Positions 14,765-24,551 of a DNA stretch of 37,367 nt are shown in pieces (the stretch's first letter is position 1; every line of letters begins with the position of its first letter). Below the pieces are notes generated by a model. The model was given only the letters and a program-made list of their open reading frames with translations. It searched no databases and was not told where the DNA came from. The translations under genes were made by a program, and so were the position numbers. This DNA is from Candidatus Gastranaerophilales bacterium (GTDB lineage: Bacteria > Cyanobacteriota > Vampirovibrionia > Gastranaerophilales > Gastranaerophilaceae), in the NCBI GenBank assembly GCA_944324365.1, contig CALUWA010000021.1, forward strand, positions 1-37,367. Reading direction: 5' to 3'.

Positions 14765-17137
14765 ATGGCTGTTAAAGAATGGATTGTAAAGAAAAATGAT
14801 TGCACCGACAAGTCTTTAATAAAAAGACTTTTGTATTCACGCGGGGTAAAAACGGATGAAGAAATTCATGAATTTTTAAACCCGTTAGAAGTAAAATTGA
14901 CTCATCCAAAAGCTTTTTTAGATATGGAAAAGGCGGTTGAGCGTATTTCTTCCGCAATTTCTAATAATGAAAAAATTGTAATATACGGTGATTTTGATGC
15001 CGATGGGGTTACTTCTACTTCTTTGTTGTATAAAACCTTGACCTTTCTCGGGGCAAATGTAAGTTATTTTATTCCGGACAGAGAAAAGGAAGGGCACGGG
15101 TTTGATACAAAAGCGCTTGTTAAACTTATGACAGCCTTAAAGCCAAAGCTTATCATCTCGGTTGATTGCGGAATTAGTGACGTTGAGCCGGTTAGTTTTA
15201 TAAAAAGTTTTAAAATTGATGTTATTATTACGGATCACCATGAAGCGCCGGAGGTTTTACCGGATGCGTTTGCCATAATTAACCCTAAGGCTCCAAATGC
15301 ATTGGACGAATATTTATCCGCAAAACAAATTAACTCTTTGGCATCTTTGGCCGGGGTCGGGGTTGCATTTAAGCTTGCGCAGGCTTTACTTGAAAAGTAT
15401 AACAGGCTTGAATTTATTCCGGAAATTCTTCCGTTTGTTGCGGTGGGTACTGTTGCAGACGTTGTACCTTTAGTCGGGGAAAACAGATATTTTGTAACAA
15501 AGGGTATTGAACTTATCAAAAGCGGGAACCACTACGGTTTAAAAAGACTATTGGAAGCTGCAGGATGTAGTTTGGACAAAGGGCTTACGGCAGAAACTAT
15601 TGCATTTGTCGTTGCTCCGCGTATTAATGCTTCCGGCAGGCTTGATACTGTGGAAGAAGCTATAAAACTCCTCATTTCGGACAATCACCAGGAAATTGAG
15701 ATGGCAATTGTAAATTTAAACGAATTTAACAAAGTTCGCCAAACATTATGCCAGGAGGTGTTTGCTCAGGCTGATGATATGGTTCAGCGCGAAGGGAATC
15801 GTAATCCTGCCATAGTTCTTTTTAATTCAAAATGGCATGTCGGAATTATTGGTATCGTAGCTTCAAAACTTGTTGAAAAATATTATAAGCCCGTGTTTTT
15901 GATGACTTATTCAGAGGAAACAAAGCAGATTAAATGTTCAGCAAGAAGTATCGAAGGGGTTCATCTTTATGAGGTAATAAGTGCGATAGGAGATATGCTT
16001 GACGGGTTTGGCGGTCATTCGCTTGCTGCGGGTTTGTCTTTTTCGCCGGACAAGACACCTTTCAAAAGTGTGAAAGAACAGCTGAACCGAATTGTGAAAG
16101 AGGTTACAAACGGTAAAGTTTTAAAACCTTTTATTAATATTGATTTGGAGCTTGAACCTGAGGATATCAGTGTAAATCTTGTAGAAGAGCTTTCAAAGCT
16201 TGAGCCTTACGGAGCTTCAAATCCAAGCCCTGTTTTTGTCCTCAATAATTGTACTTTAATGCAAAAAAAACTTATGGGGGATAATAAAAATCACCTGCGT
16301 TTGGTTGTGCAGAATAAAGATAAAAACTTTACCTGTGTACGCTGGCAGAATGGTGATGTTTCCTTATCTGCGGGAGATTCTTTGGATATCGCTTTCCATC
16401 CGCAGATTAATGAATTTCAGGGGCAGGTCAGTGTTCAGCTTATTATAGATGATATCCATTCCCCTAATTTGAAAGAAGAAATTGTCCCTGTATCAGGCGG
16501 TATTAAATTATATGACCACAGAAAAAAAACTGATATTCTTCCGTTGGTTGAAGATTATGTAAAAGGGTCGAAACTTAATATAAAAGTTTTTGCGGAAAAT
16601 AAAAGGATATGTGATGAACTCTCAAATTATAAAACTTTATACAGCCGTATTGTAAACAGAGAAAATTTGGAGCATTGCGACTCTTTAATGTTTTTTGATT
16701 ACCCGGCGGACAGAGATAGTTTTGAAAGTATTATCCGGGAGGCTTCTCCTGATAGTATTCATTTTATGAATTACAATATTAAATATTTTGATGATAAAGA
16801 GTTTTTGAAAACGATAAGCGGCATGTTAAAATTTGCCTGCCATAATAATGGCGGCAAAGTTGAACTTTTGAGATGCGCAAGTTTTTTAGGTAAGTCTGTT
16901 CAATTGGTACGTTCATTTTTAGATTTGCTTGAAAAATGCTCGGTTATTTCTATATCAGAACGGAATGAAAAATTCTATACGGTACAAATCTCTGACGGGG
17001 CAGATATGACTGCAGTTTTACATAATCCTGAGTACGGAGAAATTTTGAATTTGGCAGAGGATTGTGAATTGTTCCAAAAGTCGTTATTGGAAGATGATAT
17101 TTCAGATATTGACAATTCTTTGAGCGTGATATTATAA
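14765..17137 (+). CDS. recJ: Single-stranded-DNA-specific 5'-3' exonuclease RecJ
   Basis: This 790-residue DHH-family nuclease acts in RecF-pathway recombination, base-excision repair and mismatch repair. Motifs in order are GDFDADG (75-81), SVDCGISD (132-139), DHH (157-159), GTVADVVPL (about 234-242) and a DHHA1 domain with FGGHSLAAGLSF (about 420-431). An OB-fold region follows, with EPYGASNPSPVF. The protein is longer than E. coli RecJ (577); the extra C-terminal part from about 575 on resembles the C-terminal extension of Gram-positive RecJ. The catalytic Asp/His set appears complete. The stop lies 24 nt before the next ATG, so the small anchored protein may be co-transcribed. Confidence 0.95.
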   Translation: MAVKEWIVKKNDCTDKSLIKRLLYSRGVKTDEEIHEFLNPLEVKLTHPKAFLDMEKAVERISSAISNNEKIVIYGDFDADGVTSTSLLYKTLTFLGANVSYFIPDREKEGHGFDTKALVKLMTALKPKLIISVDCGISDVEPVSFIKSFKIDVIITDHHEAPEVLPDAFAIINPKAPNALDEYLSAKQINSLASLAGVGVAFKLAQALLEKYNRLEFIPEILPFVAVGTVADVVPLVGENRYFVTKGIELIKSGNHYGLKRLLEAAGCSLDKGLTAETIAFVVAPRINASGRLDTVEEAIKLLISDNHQEIEMAIVNLNEFNKVRQTLCQEVFAQADDMVQREGNRNPAIVLFNSKWHVGIIGIVASKLVEKYYKPVFLMTYSEETKQIKCSARSIEGVHLYEVISAIGDMLDGFGGHSLAAGLSFSPDKTPFKSVKEQLNRIVKEVTNGKVLKPFINIDLELEPEDISVNLVEELSKLEPYGASNPSPVFVLNNCTLMQKKLMGDNKNHLRLVVQNKDKNFTCVRWQNGDVSLSAGDSLDIAFHPQINEFQGQVSVQLIIDDIHSPNLKEEIVPVSGGIKLYDHRKKTDILPLVEDYVKGSKLNIKVFAENKRICDELSNYKTLYSRIVNRENLEHCDSLMFFDYPADRDSFESIIREASPDSIHFMNYNIKYFDDKEFLKTISGMLKFACHNNGGKVELLRCASFLGKSVQLVRSFLDLLEKCSVISISERNEKFYTVQISDGADMTAVLHNPEYGEILNLAEDCELFQKSLLEDDISDIDNSLSVIL

Positions 17138-17161
17138 TGAGTTGAAGTGATAGGAGAGCTT

Positions 17162-17605
17162 ATGCAGAAAAGAAAGAATCTTAGATTAATTGTATTATCA
17201 GTATTGGCTGTGTTATCGGGTTTGTTATATTTTGCGGTTGCGAACCCTTGGTCGCCGATTGCTAATGTTTGTGAGGATCTTGAATACGCAAACGAGCAGT
17301 ATGCACATAAAAATATTAAAAAACGTAACAAGTTTATTGTTCTGAGAAATAAACATTGTAAAGTTTTGTTATCTGAAAGAAAAAATGCAAAAGGCATTTA
17401 TGATAAGCTTGAAAATTGTTCAATCCTTGACTATGCAGTTGATGCTTCCGACAGATATATTGATTTGGTAAAAGCTAAAGACCCTGCTGCGGTAAAAAGT
17501 AATATCCAATTTTTTGAAGAAAATCTTGATAACTTCAATTACTGTCCGCAATACGGAGATGTTGCCAATAAGTTTAAAAAGCTGAGTGAAGCTTACAATA
17601 AATAG
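17162..17605 (+). CDS. Small membrane-anchored or secreted protein, unknown function
   Basis: The 147-residue protein starts with KRK and a hydrophobic stretch (about residues 8-25, LIVLSVLAVLSGLLYFAVAN), a signal anchor or signal peptide. The exported remainder is lysine- and asparagine-rich with four cysteines (VCEDL, KHCKV, NCSIL, YCPQY) that could form disulfides. No family is recognised. The start is the ATG at 17162, with TAGGAGAG just upstream, not the in-frame GTG at 17147. It follows recJ closely and is probably in its operon. A terminator overlapping the converging murF-like gene lies 6 nt after its stop. Confidence 0.75.
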   Translation: MQKRKNLRLIVLSVLAVLSGLLYFAVANPWSPIANVCEDLEYANEQYAHKNIKKRNKFIVLRNKHCKVLLSERKNAKGIYDKLENCSILDYAVDASDRYIDLVKAKDPAAVKSNIQFFEENLDNFNYCPQYGDVANKFKKLSEAYNK

Positions 17606-17610
17606 TTCTT

Positions 17611-17640
17611 AAAAAGCCGCTTTTATGAGCCGGCTTTTTT
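17611..17640. terminator. Bidirectional terminator between converging genes
   Basis: AAAAAGCCG (17611-17619) pairs with CGGCTTTTT (17631-17639), followed by more T. The A and T flanks serve both strands. The last codons of the murF-like gene lie inside the stem. Confidence 0.85.
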
Positions 17641-18999
17641 TATAACTTCTACTGTTTTGTATAATTCACTTGAATGTGAAGATTTAATCATAATGTAATC
17701 GTTATCCTCAAGCAATTCCAAAATATTCTGATTTAAATCATCAACGCTTTGAAAATACATGCAATTAAATTCATCTCTAATTTCTTCATAAAGATTTTTT
17801 ATATCGTTTCCGCAAAGAATAACTTTTTTAGGTGTGATTTCTCTTACGGATTTTGATATATCCCTGTGATAAAGCGGAGAATCCGGCCCGCATTGAGCCA
17901 TATCACCAAGTATAAGTATTTTGTTTTTATCTGCGTATAATTTTCCAAAACCTTCAATTGCAGCCTTCATAGAAAGAGGGTTTGCGTTGTATGATTCATC
18001 GATAAGTGTGATTTGTTTTTCCCCGAGATTGATAGAATCGGCGGCTCCGCGGCCTTCTATAAGAGTAAAACTTTTCAGGGTATTTAAAACTTCTTCAATC
18101 GGAATATTTTCTTCGCTTGCAATTGCGATAGCTGCTGCCATGTCAAGTAAAATATGTTTTGCAAGGGGAGCTGAGTCTATTGTGTATTCACATCCGTTAA
18201 TAAAGAATTTATTTTCATCTCCGGCGGAAATTCTTATTGTGCAATCTTCGCTTTCTCCAAAAGTAATAATTTTCAGTTTTTTATATTCTGCGGCGTTTTT
18301 TAATATATCAAAATACGCAGCTTCTCTATAGATTATTGCGGTATCTCCTTCCTGCATATTGTTAAATATTTTGCTTTTTGTGTGCGCAATATCTTCAAAC
18401 GTCATATCTTTTGCAAGGTGGACCGGAGCGATATTTGTAATAATTGCGTAGTTAGGTTTTGTGATTGCGGCGTTTCGTGCCATTCCGCCGCCGAGAGATG
18501 TTTCTATAACCCAGTAATCAGCATCAATGTCAAAACAGCACATATTCCAGGAAATTCCCCAGGTTGTGTTTGCTTTGTTAAGGTTTGCACTGACCTTATG
18601 GTTTGCAGAAAGAATATTATACAGGATTTGTGTTGTGGTAGTTTTCCCGGAACTTCCGGTAACCGCGCAGACTTTACCGTTGAAGCATTTTCTGATATAT
18701 CTGGCGCAATCCGTTATTGCAAGATTAGTGTTAGTTTTTATTTCAATAATTGGTTTATTGTATTGAAAATATTCGGTAGAATCCGTGCAGATTATGGCTG
18801 CGGTCTTATCTAATATTTTCTTGAGATAAGGAGTTGTTATGCCCTTATCTTCGCCTTTGCGTCTTGCAAGTACGATGGCTCTTTGCGGTACATCTTCGTG
18901 CCATATTACAAGCCCGTTTGCAGACCAATTTGGCGGAAAGTTATATAATTTAGCTTCCGGTAATGCTTCTTTTACTCTTTGCTCATTCCAAAAATCCAT
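17623..18999 (-). CDS. murF: MurF-like Mur ligase
   Basis: The 458-residue ATP-dependent ligase has a P-loop TGSSGKTTT (114-122), a central domain with TNIAPVHL, and DESYNANPLSMKAAI (about 330-344), the MurF-type hallmark. MurF adds D-Ala-D-Ala to UDP-MurNAc-tripeptide in the cytoplasm. The acidic motif here reads VIETSLGGGMARNA instead of the usual MurF E-M-G-A. That resembles the ETxxGG of cyanophycin-synthetase or MurC-like ligases, so substrate specificity is less certain than the hallmark suggests. The N-terminal domain (1-105) is atypical. It is not next to murE, which is at 24552. It has no ribosome site but an extended -10 box 6 nt before ATG. Confidence 0.8.
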   Translation of the reverse strand: MDFWNEQRVKEALPEAKLYNFPPNWSANGLVIWHEDVPQRAIVLARRKGEDKGITTPYLKKILDKTAAIICTDSTEYFQYNKPIIEIKTNTNLAITDCARYIRKCFNGKVCAVTGSSGKTTTTQILYNILSANHKVSANLNKANTTWGISWNMCCFDIDADYWVIETSLGGGMARNAAITKPNYAIITNIAPVHLAKDMTFEDIAHTKSKIFNNMQEGDTAIIYREAAYFDILKNAAEYKKLKIITFGESEDCTIRISAGDENKFFINGCEYTIDSAPLAKHILLDMAAAIAIASEENIPIEEVLNTLKSFTLIEGRGAADSINLGEKQITLIDESYNANPLSMKAAIEGFGKLYADKNKILILGDMAQCGPDSPLYHRDISKSVREITPKKVILCGNDIKNLYEEIRDEFNCMYFQSVDDLNQNILELLEDNDYIMIKSSHSSELYKTVEVIKKAGS

Positions 19000-19014
19000 A
19001 ACCGGAGTGTAGCA
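19000..19014 (-). promoter_or_regulatory. Extended -10 box, predicted leaderless start (murF-like)
   Basis: Minus strand TGC-TACACT (19014-19006), then 6 nt (19005-19000), then ATG. No Shine-Dalgarno sequence is present. Confidence 0.55.
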
Positions 19015-19081
19015 TATATTTCCCCTGCTTGCAACTTTAATTTTTATTGCTAAATTTTGGAAATTAGTATAAAATTCTTTT

Positions 19082-20740
19082 ATGATAATTTACAGAAACC
19101 AAATTTTCAAAAAGCCTCTAAAAGTGTTTAAAGCCTTCAATTATGATGAATTTTTTGATATGCTTGGGCAAATTGAGGAATTGAGCAAGACTTTTTATCT
19201 TGTAGGGTATATTCGTTATGAGGCGAAGAATCTGTTTTTTGATAAATCGTATACTTGCAGTTCTCCGCTGTTATACTTTGAAATGTTTGATGAATATGAA
19301 GAGTATGTTCCGCAAAACCAGCAGAGCTATTCCCTAAGCCCTGTTCCGGCAATTTCTTTTGAAGAATATTCGGATGCTATAAACACGATTAAAGATGAAA
19401 TCTTAAACGGCAATACTTATGAAGTTAATTATACTTACGATTGGCTGGTTGATTTTTGCGGGGATGAGCTTGCTTTATACGATTATCTTTTGAATAAGCA
19501 GAAAACTCCTTATAATGCATTTTTTAAAAATGAATATGATACAGTACTTTCATTTTCTCCGGAATTGTTTTTTGAAATAAAGAACCGACATATTTTAACA
19601 AAACCTATGAAAGGTACGATTGCAAGAGGGCGGGATTATATAGAAGATAAAGCAAATATTGAGTTCTTAAAAAACGATATAAAAAACCGTGCGGAAAATG
19701 TTATGATTGTTGATTTGCTGCGTAATGATTTGGGCAGAATTGCAAAGACAGGAACAGTTAAGGTTGAAAAGCTTTTTGAAATAGAAACGCATAAGACTCT
19801 TCATCAGATGACATCGGAAGTAGAGGCGGACTTGAAAGATGAAGTATCGCTTGCTGATATAATTAAAGCGATTTTTCCTTGCGGTTCAATTACGGGTGCT
19901 CCGAAAATAAGTACAATGGAAATAATTGACAGAGTTGAAAAGGGTTCAAGGGATGTTTATTGCGGAGCTATTGCCTATTTGGCGCCAACAGAAACAGTGT
20001 TTAGTGTTCCTATTAGAATTTTGCAGCGAAAAACCGGAGAAGCTTCTTTTAAATACAGAGTTGGCGGTGCTGTTGTCTGGGATTCTTCAATTCAGGATGA
20101 GTGGGCGGAAACTCTTACTAAGACAAAATTTTTGCAGGCGGATTATTCTCTTGTGGAAACTGTTAAAGTTACTAATAAAAAGATTTTTCTTGCGGATGAG
20201 CATTTTGCAAGATTAAGGCAGTCTGCGCTTGAATTGGGTTTTAATTTTAATGACGAAATTTTAAATATAAAACCTGAGAAGGACGGTATTTTGCGGATTT
20301 TGCTTCATAAAAACGGTGAATTTCAAACCGAATATAAATCTTTTGAACGTGTTCCTATTAATAATGTCAGAATATCTCCTGTAAAAATAAGTTCGAAAAA
20401 TTATCTGCTTCGTTATAAAACTACATATCGTCCGTTTTATATTGATACTCATAAAAAAATTCTTGCAGGTGAAGTTTATGATGAACTGTTTTTCAATGAG
20501 TTTGGAGAATTGACGGAAGGTTCCCGGACAAATGTCCTTATAGAAAATGGAGGTAAGTTTTTTACACCTCCTTTAAAATGCGGTTTGTTGAATGGAGTTC
20601 TGAGGCAAAGCCTCTTGGATGCCGGAGTTTGCTCAGAGAAAGTAATGTATCTGGAAGATGTTATAAATGCTGATGCGATTTATTGCATAAATTCCGTCAG
20701 AGGTATAAAAAAGGTTTATTTAGATGATATTAATAGATAA
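19082..20740 (+). CDS. pabBC: Fused aminodeoxychorismate synthase I and aminodeoxychorismate lyase (PabBC)
   Basis: The 552-residue fusion has an N-terminal chorismate-binding PabB domain (to about 355) with KPMKGTIARGRD, VMIVDLLRNDLGRIA and CGSITGAPKISTMEII. The C-terminal part (about 365-552) is a PLP-dependent class IV aminotransferase-fold lyase (PabC), with FFNEFGELTEGSRTNV and GLLNGVLRQSLL. Together they turn chorismate and ammonia into 4-aminobenzoate for folate. PabA, overlapping by 17 nt, supplies ammonia from glutamine. TATAAA lies 8 nt before ATG and there is no ribosome site, so the start may be leaderless or nearly so. An anthranilate synthase reading is unlikely because of the fused PabC domain. 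Confidence 0.92.
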   Translation: MIIYRNQIFKKPLKVFKAFNYDEFFDMLGQIEELSKTFYLVGYIRYEAKNLFFDKSYTCSSPLLYFEMFDEYEEYVPQNQQSYSLSPVPAISFEEYSDAINTIKDEILNGNTYEVNYTYDWLVDFCGDELALYDYLLNKQKTPYNAFFKNEYDTVLSFSPELFFEIKNRHILTKPMKGTIARGRDYIEDKANIEFLKNDIKNRAENVMIVDLLRNDLGRIAKTGTVKVEKLFEIETHKTLHQMTSEVEADLKDEVSLADIIKAIFPCGSITGAPKISTMEIIDRVEKGSRDVYCGAIAYLAPTETVFSVPIRILQRKTGEASFKYRVGGAVVWDSSIQDEWAETLTKTKFLQADYSLVETVKVTNKKIFLADEHFARLRQSALELGFNFNDEILNIKPEKDGILRILLHKNGEFQTEYKSFERVPINNVRISPVKISSKNYLLRYKTTYRPFYIDTHKKILAGEVYDELFFNEFGELTEGSRTNVLIENGGKFFTPPLKCGLLNGVLRQSLLDAGVCSEKVMYLEDVINADAIYCINSVRGIKKVYLDDINR

Positions 20741-21323
20741 CTATGATTCTTTTACTTATAACATTGTGCAATACCTTAGAGAATTAGGTGTTGAGCCTGA
20801 AATTTATGAAAATGACAAGATTTCTGTCGAAGAGTTAAAATCTAAAGATTTTAAAAGTATTATTCTTTCTCCGGGTGCCGGAAATCCGGATACGGCAGGA
20901 ATTTGTCTGGATGTTATAAGAGAATTTTATAAAACTAAAAGAATTCTTGGGGTTTGCTTGGGGCATCAGTGTATCGCACAATTTTTCGGAGCTTCTGTGG
21001 TTAAGGCTAAAGAACCTTGTCACGGAAAAGTTTCAAAAGTTTTTTATAATAAAGACAGCATTTTGTTCAACGGACTTCCGCAGGGATTTGAAGTAACCAG
21101 GTACCATTCGCTAACCGTGGCGCCAGAAAGCGTCGGCGCTGAGCTTTTAGTTACCGCAAATACTGAAGATGGTGTTGTTATAGGCATAAGGCATAAAAAT
21201 TATCCTGTATATGGTGTTCAGTTCCATCCGGAAGCTGTATTAAGCCAATACGGGCATGAAATATTTGCGAGATTTTTAAGCCTTAGTATTTTATCAAATA
21301 ATTTTCAATCCCGTCCGCGATAG
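20724..21323 (+). CDS. pabA: Glutamine amidotransferase subunit PabA (TrpG family)
   Basis: The 199-residue class I glutamine amidotransferase starts with the typical ILIDNYDSFTYN. It has the nucleophile loop GVCLGHQ (Cys at about 75) and the catalytic QFHPEA near 170. It releases ammonia for the aminodeoxychorismate synthase encoded just upstream; the 17-nt overlap indicates coupled translation. TrpG is a close relative, and only the pabBC neighbour decides the call. Its 3' end overlaps the converging amidase gene by 41 bp, the largest overlap in the window. Confidence 0.92.
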   Translation: MILIDNYDSFTYNIVQYLRELGVEPEIYENDKISVEELKSKDFKSIILSPGAGNPDTAGICLDVIREFYKTKRILGVCLGHQCIAQFFGASVVKAKEPCHGKVSKVFYNKDSILFNGLPQGFEVTRYHSLTVAPESVGAELLVTANTEDGVVIGIRHKNYPVYGVQFHPEAVLSQYGHEIFARFLSLSILSNNFQSRPR

Positions 21324-22650
21324 CTTTTGCTGTTTTCTTTTGAAATTCTTTATCTATAAGTTTAGCGTTATCTGACGGGTTTATAAGATATCCCGTTTCA
21401 ATTAAAAGGCTTAATGCATTTGTATTTCTTACTACTGCAAAGCTTTGCTGTCTTATTCCGCGGTTATTTACGCCGAGTTCGTTTACCATTGCATTCATAA
21501 TCCAGTCTGCAAGAGGTTTTGCCTGGTTGTAGTAATAGTAAATCTCGGTTCCCGAATGTTTCATCGGATCTTGATTGTCCGGAAGCGCATTGCCGTGAAG
21601 GCTGATAAATATCATGGAATTTTCATCATTGGTAAATTCCACTCTGTCGTTCAGGCTTATATCTGAATCTCCGGTTCTTGTCATAGAAACGGAAGCCCCG
21701 CGGTTTTTAAGTTCATCTTCAAGATATTTTGCAAATTCAAGATTTATATTTTTTTCAAGATCCCCAAGACAGCCGACAGCACCGGCTTCGCTGCCGCCAT
21801 GACCCGGGTCTATTGTGATTTTTATGTTCTTGAGCGGTTTTGGGCTGTCAGGCAAAATCGGTTTTCGTATTTTTACTATAAAATCCGTGCCGGAAAAATT
21901 AGCACTGTATCCCAAAAGCTTTTTTCCGCCTAACGCTTCCTGAACCGGAAAGTCCATAACGTAAGTGTTATCCGGCTGATCCTGAACATTATATAATTTT
22001 ATAAGAAACGGATTTGATTCAACAAGTTCCCAAGGTGTTTGACGGTTTAGGTGAAATACGAATATATAGAATTCATCTGTATCAAGATAGTCATAGCCTT
22101 TGAGTTCTGCAAGCGAGGAGCCGCTTTCTTCCATTTTGACATTTGATTTCGAAATCCAGCCTTCTTTGACTGCACCTAAGATAACTCTGTAGAAATTTCC
22201 TTTTTCTCCGTCTATAACCAGCGGTATTCCTTTTTGCAGATTTGCAATCCTGTTTATTCCGCCATCTACCGGGGTTGTTCTGATTGGCGAATTGTCGGAA
22301 GATACTGTTGCATATTTCATGTCATCGTATTCTTTAAGCTGCGGAGGTGTCCAGGTACCCCCTGAAGCTTGCGGGCGAGTAATTATGTACGTAAGGGTAT
22401 CGTTTCCGGATTTTATTGTGAAAGTGTTTTTCCCCGTAACGAGCGGAACTGTTTGCGCAAATCCGCCTGATGAATGTACAGGAACCTTGTTCCCGTTAAT
22501 TGTTAAATCTTTTTTTGTGTCGGCAGAGCCTACAAAAAATGTGCTTGCAGAATTAATAGTTACCTCAGTTTGCTTGGGGTATACGATGTTTAGAGCAAAT
22601 GCAGCTTGTCCTAAAAAAATAAGTAATGTTATTAAAAATAATTTTTTCAT
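21283..22650 (-). CDS. N-acetylmuramoyl-L-alanine amidase (AmiC type) with SH3-like domain
   Basis: The 455-residue exported enzyme has a signal peptide (1-19, ending in AFA), an Ig/SH3-like region (about 100-175, with NLQKGIPLVIDGEKG), a linker, and a C-terminal Amidase_3 domain (about 275-452). Zinc ligands are visible in DPGHGG, EKNINL and SLHGN, with the catalytic Glu in LLIETGYL. It cuts the amide between MurNAc and the stem peptide, usually for cell separation. The gene lies beside pbp/ftsI and murE but on the opposite strand. It has no ribosome site and an extended -10 box 6 nt from the ATG. The 3' end overlaps pabA by 41 bp. Confidence 0.93.
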   Translation of the reverse strand: MKKLFLITLLIFLGQAAFALNIVYPKQTEVTINSASTFFVGSADTKKDLTINGNKVPVHSSGGFAQTVPLVTGKNTFTIKSGNDTLTYIITRPQASGGTWTPPQLKEYDDMKYATVSSDNSPIRTTPVDGGINRIANLQKGIPLVIDGEKGNFYRVILGAVKEGWISKSNVKMEESGSSLAELKGYDYLDTDEFYIFVFHLNRQTPWELVESNPFLIKLYNVQDQPDNTYVMDFPVQEALGGKKLLGYSANFSGTDFIVKIRKPILPDSPKPLKNIKITIDPGHGGSEAGAVGCLGDLEKNINLEFAKYLEDELKNRGASVSMTRTGDSDISLNDRVEFTNDENSMIFISLHGNALPDNQDPMKHSGTEIYYYYNQAKPLADWIMNAMVNELGVNNRGIRQQSFAVVRNTNALSLLIETGYLINPSDNAKLIDKEFQKKTAKAIADGIENYLIKY

Positions 22651-22665
22651 ACCAAAATTATACCA
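22651..22665 (-). promoter_or_regulatory. Extended -10 box, predicted leaderless start (amidase)
   Basis: Minus strand TGG-TATAAT (22665-22657), then 6 nt, then ATG (22650). There is no Shine-Dalgarno sequence. This is a perfect -10 hexamer in the leaderless arrangement. Confidence 0.65.
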
Positions 22666-22764
22666 GATGTGTTTTTATAAAAAAAATCGTAAACATTCGT
22701 TAATATTTTAGTTTTTCACTATCTCCTTATGATAAAATTCTATTAGTATCGGGGAGAGAATAAG

Positions 22765-24528
22765 GTGGCAGAAAAACGAAACAGTGCGTCGCGTGCTGAG
22801 CGAAAAAGCAATAAGAGATTTGACAGTGTTATAAGCTGGCTGTATGTTTTGTTTATTTTGTTTGCGGCAGCACTAATCATACATTTATTCTTTATTCAGG
22901 TTATTGACATAAAAAAATATAAAGTAAAAGCCAAAAAGCAGCGTGCAAGCCAAAATTTTGCGGTGCGCGGTGATATTTATGACAGAAACGGTATAAAACT
23001 TGCGACCGATGATGTTTTTTATAATATTTTTGCAAGAAGAGCTGATTACGATGAAGATGAATCTTCTCCGGAAGTTATTGCCAAAAAACTTGCGCCTATT
23101 TTGAAAATGTCAAAAGAAGATTTGTTGAAAAAGTTAAACAGCCCCGAGCAGATTATTGCGGTTAAAAAAGATGTTGACAGAAATACGGCAAAGCAAGTGG
23201 CGCAGCTGCATTTGCGAGCAATAAGCCTTGACAAGAAAAATACCCGTGTATATCCGCAGGGATCTCTGGCGGCGCATGTTTTGGGGTATTATAATTTTGA
23301 TGCCGATATCGCAAACGGTGTTGAGTATGCAGCAAAAGATAAGTTGGAACATATCGAAAATACGGTTAAGTATCAAAGAACTCAAAAAGGTAAAATAATT
23401 TATGATTTTTCAACCGATCCTGTTGCAACTGCGAAAAACCCTAAAGGACAGGATGTTACATTAACTATTGATGCTGCAATCCAGCATATTTGCGAAAAAG
23501 AACTGGCTAAAATGATTGAAGAAAAGCAGGCTCTGCGCGGTACCGTTATTGTAATGAACCCGCATAACGGTGAAATTTTGGCCTATGCTGTTTATCCGAC
23601 GTATGACCCGAATAACTATAGAAATGCAACTCCGGAGCAGATAAAAAACTGGACTTTAACGGATGTATTTCCGCCCGGTTCAACCTTTAAGACCGTAACT
23701 GTTTCAAGTGCTATGGATTTGGGGAAAATCAATGAAAATTCTACAATTCTTGATACCGGTAAAACTAAAATAGGCAATTGGGAAATTAAAAATTACGACT
23801 ATGACGTACACCCTTATCCGGGGCATATTTCGCTTGAGTATTTGTTTGAACATTCAAGTAACATAGGTTCTATAAATATCGCAAAAACAATGATGCCGCG
23901 TGAATTTTACGGAATGCTTAAAAAATTCGGCTTCGGAGCAAAAACAGGTATAGATTTACCGGGTGAATCCTCCGGCCTGCTCCCGTATTGGAGCAATTGG
24001 GATGCCGGTATTCATGCGACAATGTCATACGGATACGGAACTTCCGTAACTGCGGTTCAGATGCTGTCTGCGGTTTCTGCTCTTGCTAATAACGGAGTTA
24101 AAGTTACTCCGCATGTGATTAAGTATTCACCGGAAGAGGCAGCTATAAAAATTAAAAAAGAACAGGTCGTTTCTCCGGAAACTGCGCATTCTGTGACAAG
24201 GCTTTTGGCTAAAAGTATTAATAACGGACGTTCGGTTATTAAAATGGACAACTACAACGTTGCCGCAAAATCAGGGACTTCAAGAAAGCCAAAAGAAAAC
24301 GGTGTTGGGTATACCCCTTACAACTATACTTCAATAATCGGGTATCTCCCGGCTTCCAATCCGCAGATTTTGGTTTATGTCATGATTGACAGCGCAAAAG
24401 TCGGCGCAATTTGGGGAAATACGGTTGCCGGGCCTGTGTTCCATGAAGTTACAACCCAAATTGCCAGGATGCTGAATTTGAAACCGGATAAAAACGTTCC
24501 GCAAAATGTCAACAAATCTGTTAATTAA
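22765..24528 (+). CDS. Penicillin-binding protein transpeptidase, FtsI/PBP2 class
   Basis: The 587-residue class B penicillin-binding protein has a short cytoplasmic N-terminus, one membrane helix (about 24-46), a pedestal domain starting QNFAVRGDIYDRNGIKLA, and the transpeptidase domain. Active-site motifs are S306-T-F-K309, S364-S-N366 and K502-S-G-T505. It crosslinks peptidoglycan. The gene leads directly into murE (23 nt), as ftsI-murE does in dcw clusters, so septal FtsI is favoured over elongation PBP2. No mraZ, mraW or ftsL is upstream. Translation starts at GTG with GGGGAG 8 nt before. Confidence 0.9.
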   Translation: MAEKRNSASRAERKSNKRFDSVISWLYVLFILFAAALIIHLFFIQVIDIKKYKVKAKKQRASQNFAVRGDIYDRNGIKLATDDVFYNIFARRADYDEDESSPEVIAKKLAPILKMSKEDLLKKLNSPEQIIAVKKDVDRNTAKQVAQLHLRAISLDKKNTRVYPQGSLAAHVLGYYNFDADIANGVEYAAKDKLEHIENTVKYQRTQKGKIIYDFSTDPVATAKNPKGQDVTLTIDAAIQHICEKELAKMIEEKQALRGTVIVMNPHNGEILAYAVYPTYDPNNYRNATPEQIKNWTLTDVFPPGSTFKTVTVSSAMDLGKINENSTILDTGKTKIGNWEIKNYDYDVHPYPGHISLEYLFEHSSNIGSINIAKTMMPREFYGMLKKFGFGAKTGIDLPGESSGLLPYWSNWDAGIHATMSYGYGTSVTAVQMLSAVSALANNGVKVTPHVIKYSPEEAAIKIKKEQVVSPETAHSVTRLLAKSINNGRSVIKMDNYNVAAKSGTSRKPKENGVGYTPYNYTSIIGYLPASNPQILVYVMIDSAKVGAIWGNTVAGPVFHEVTTQIARMLNLKPDKNVPQNVNKSVN

Positions 24529-24551
24529 ATAATTTTTAAAAGGAGATAAAA

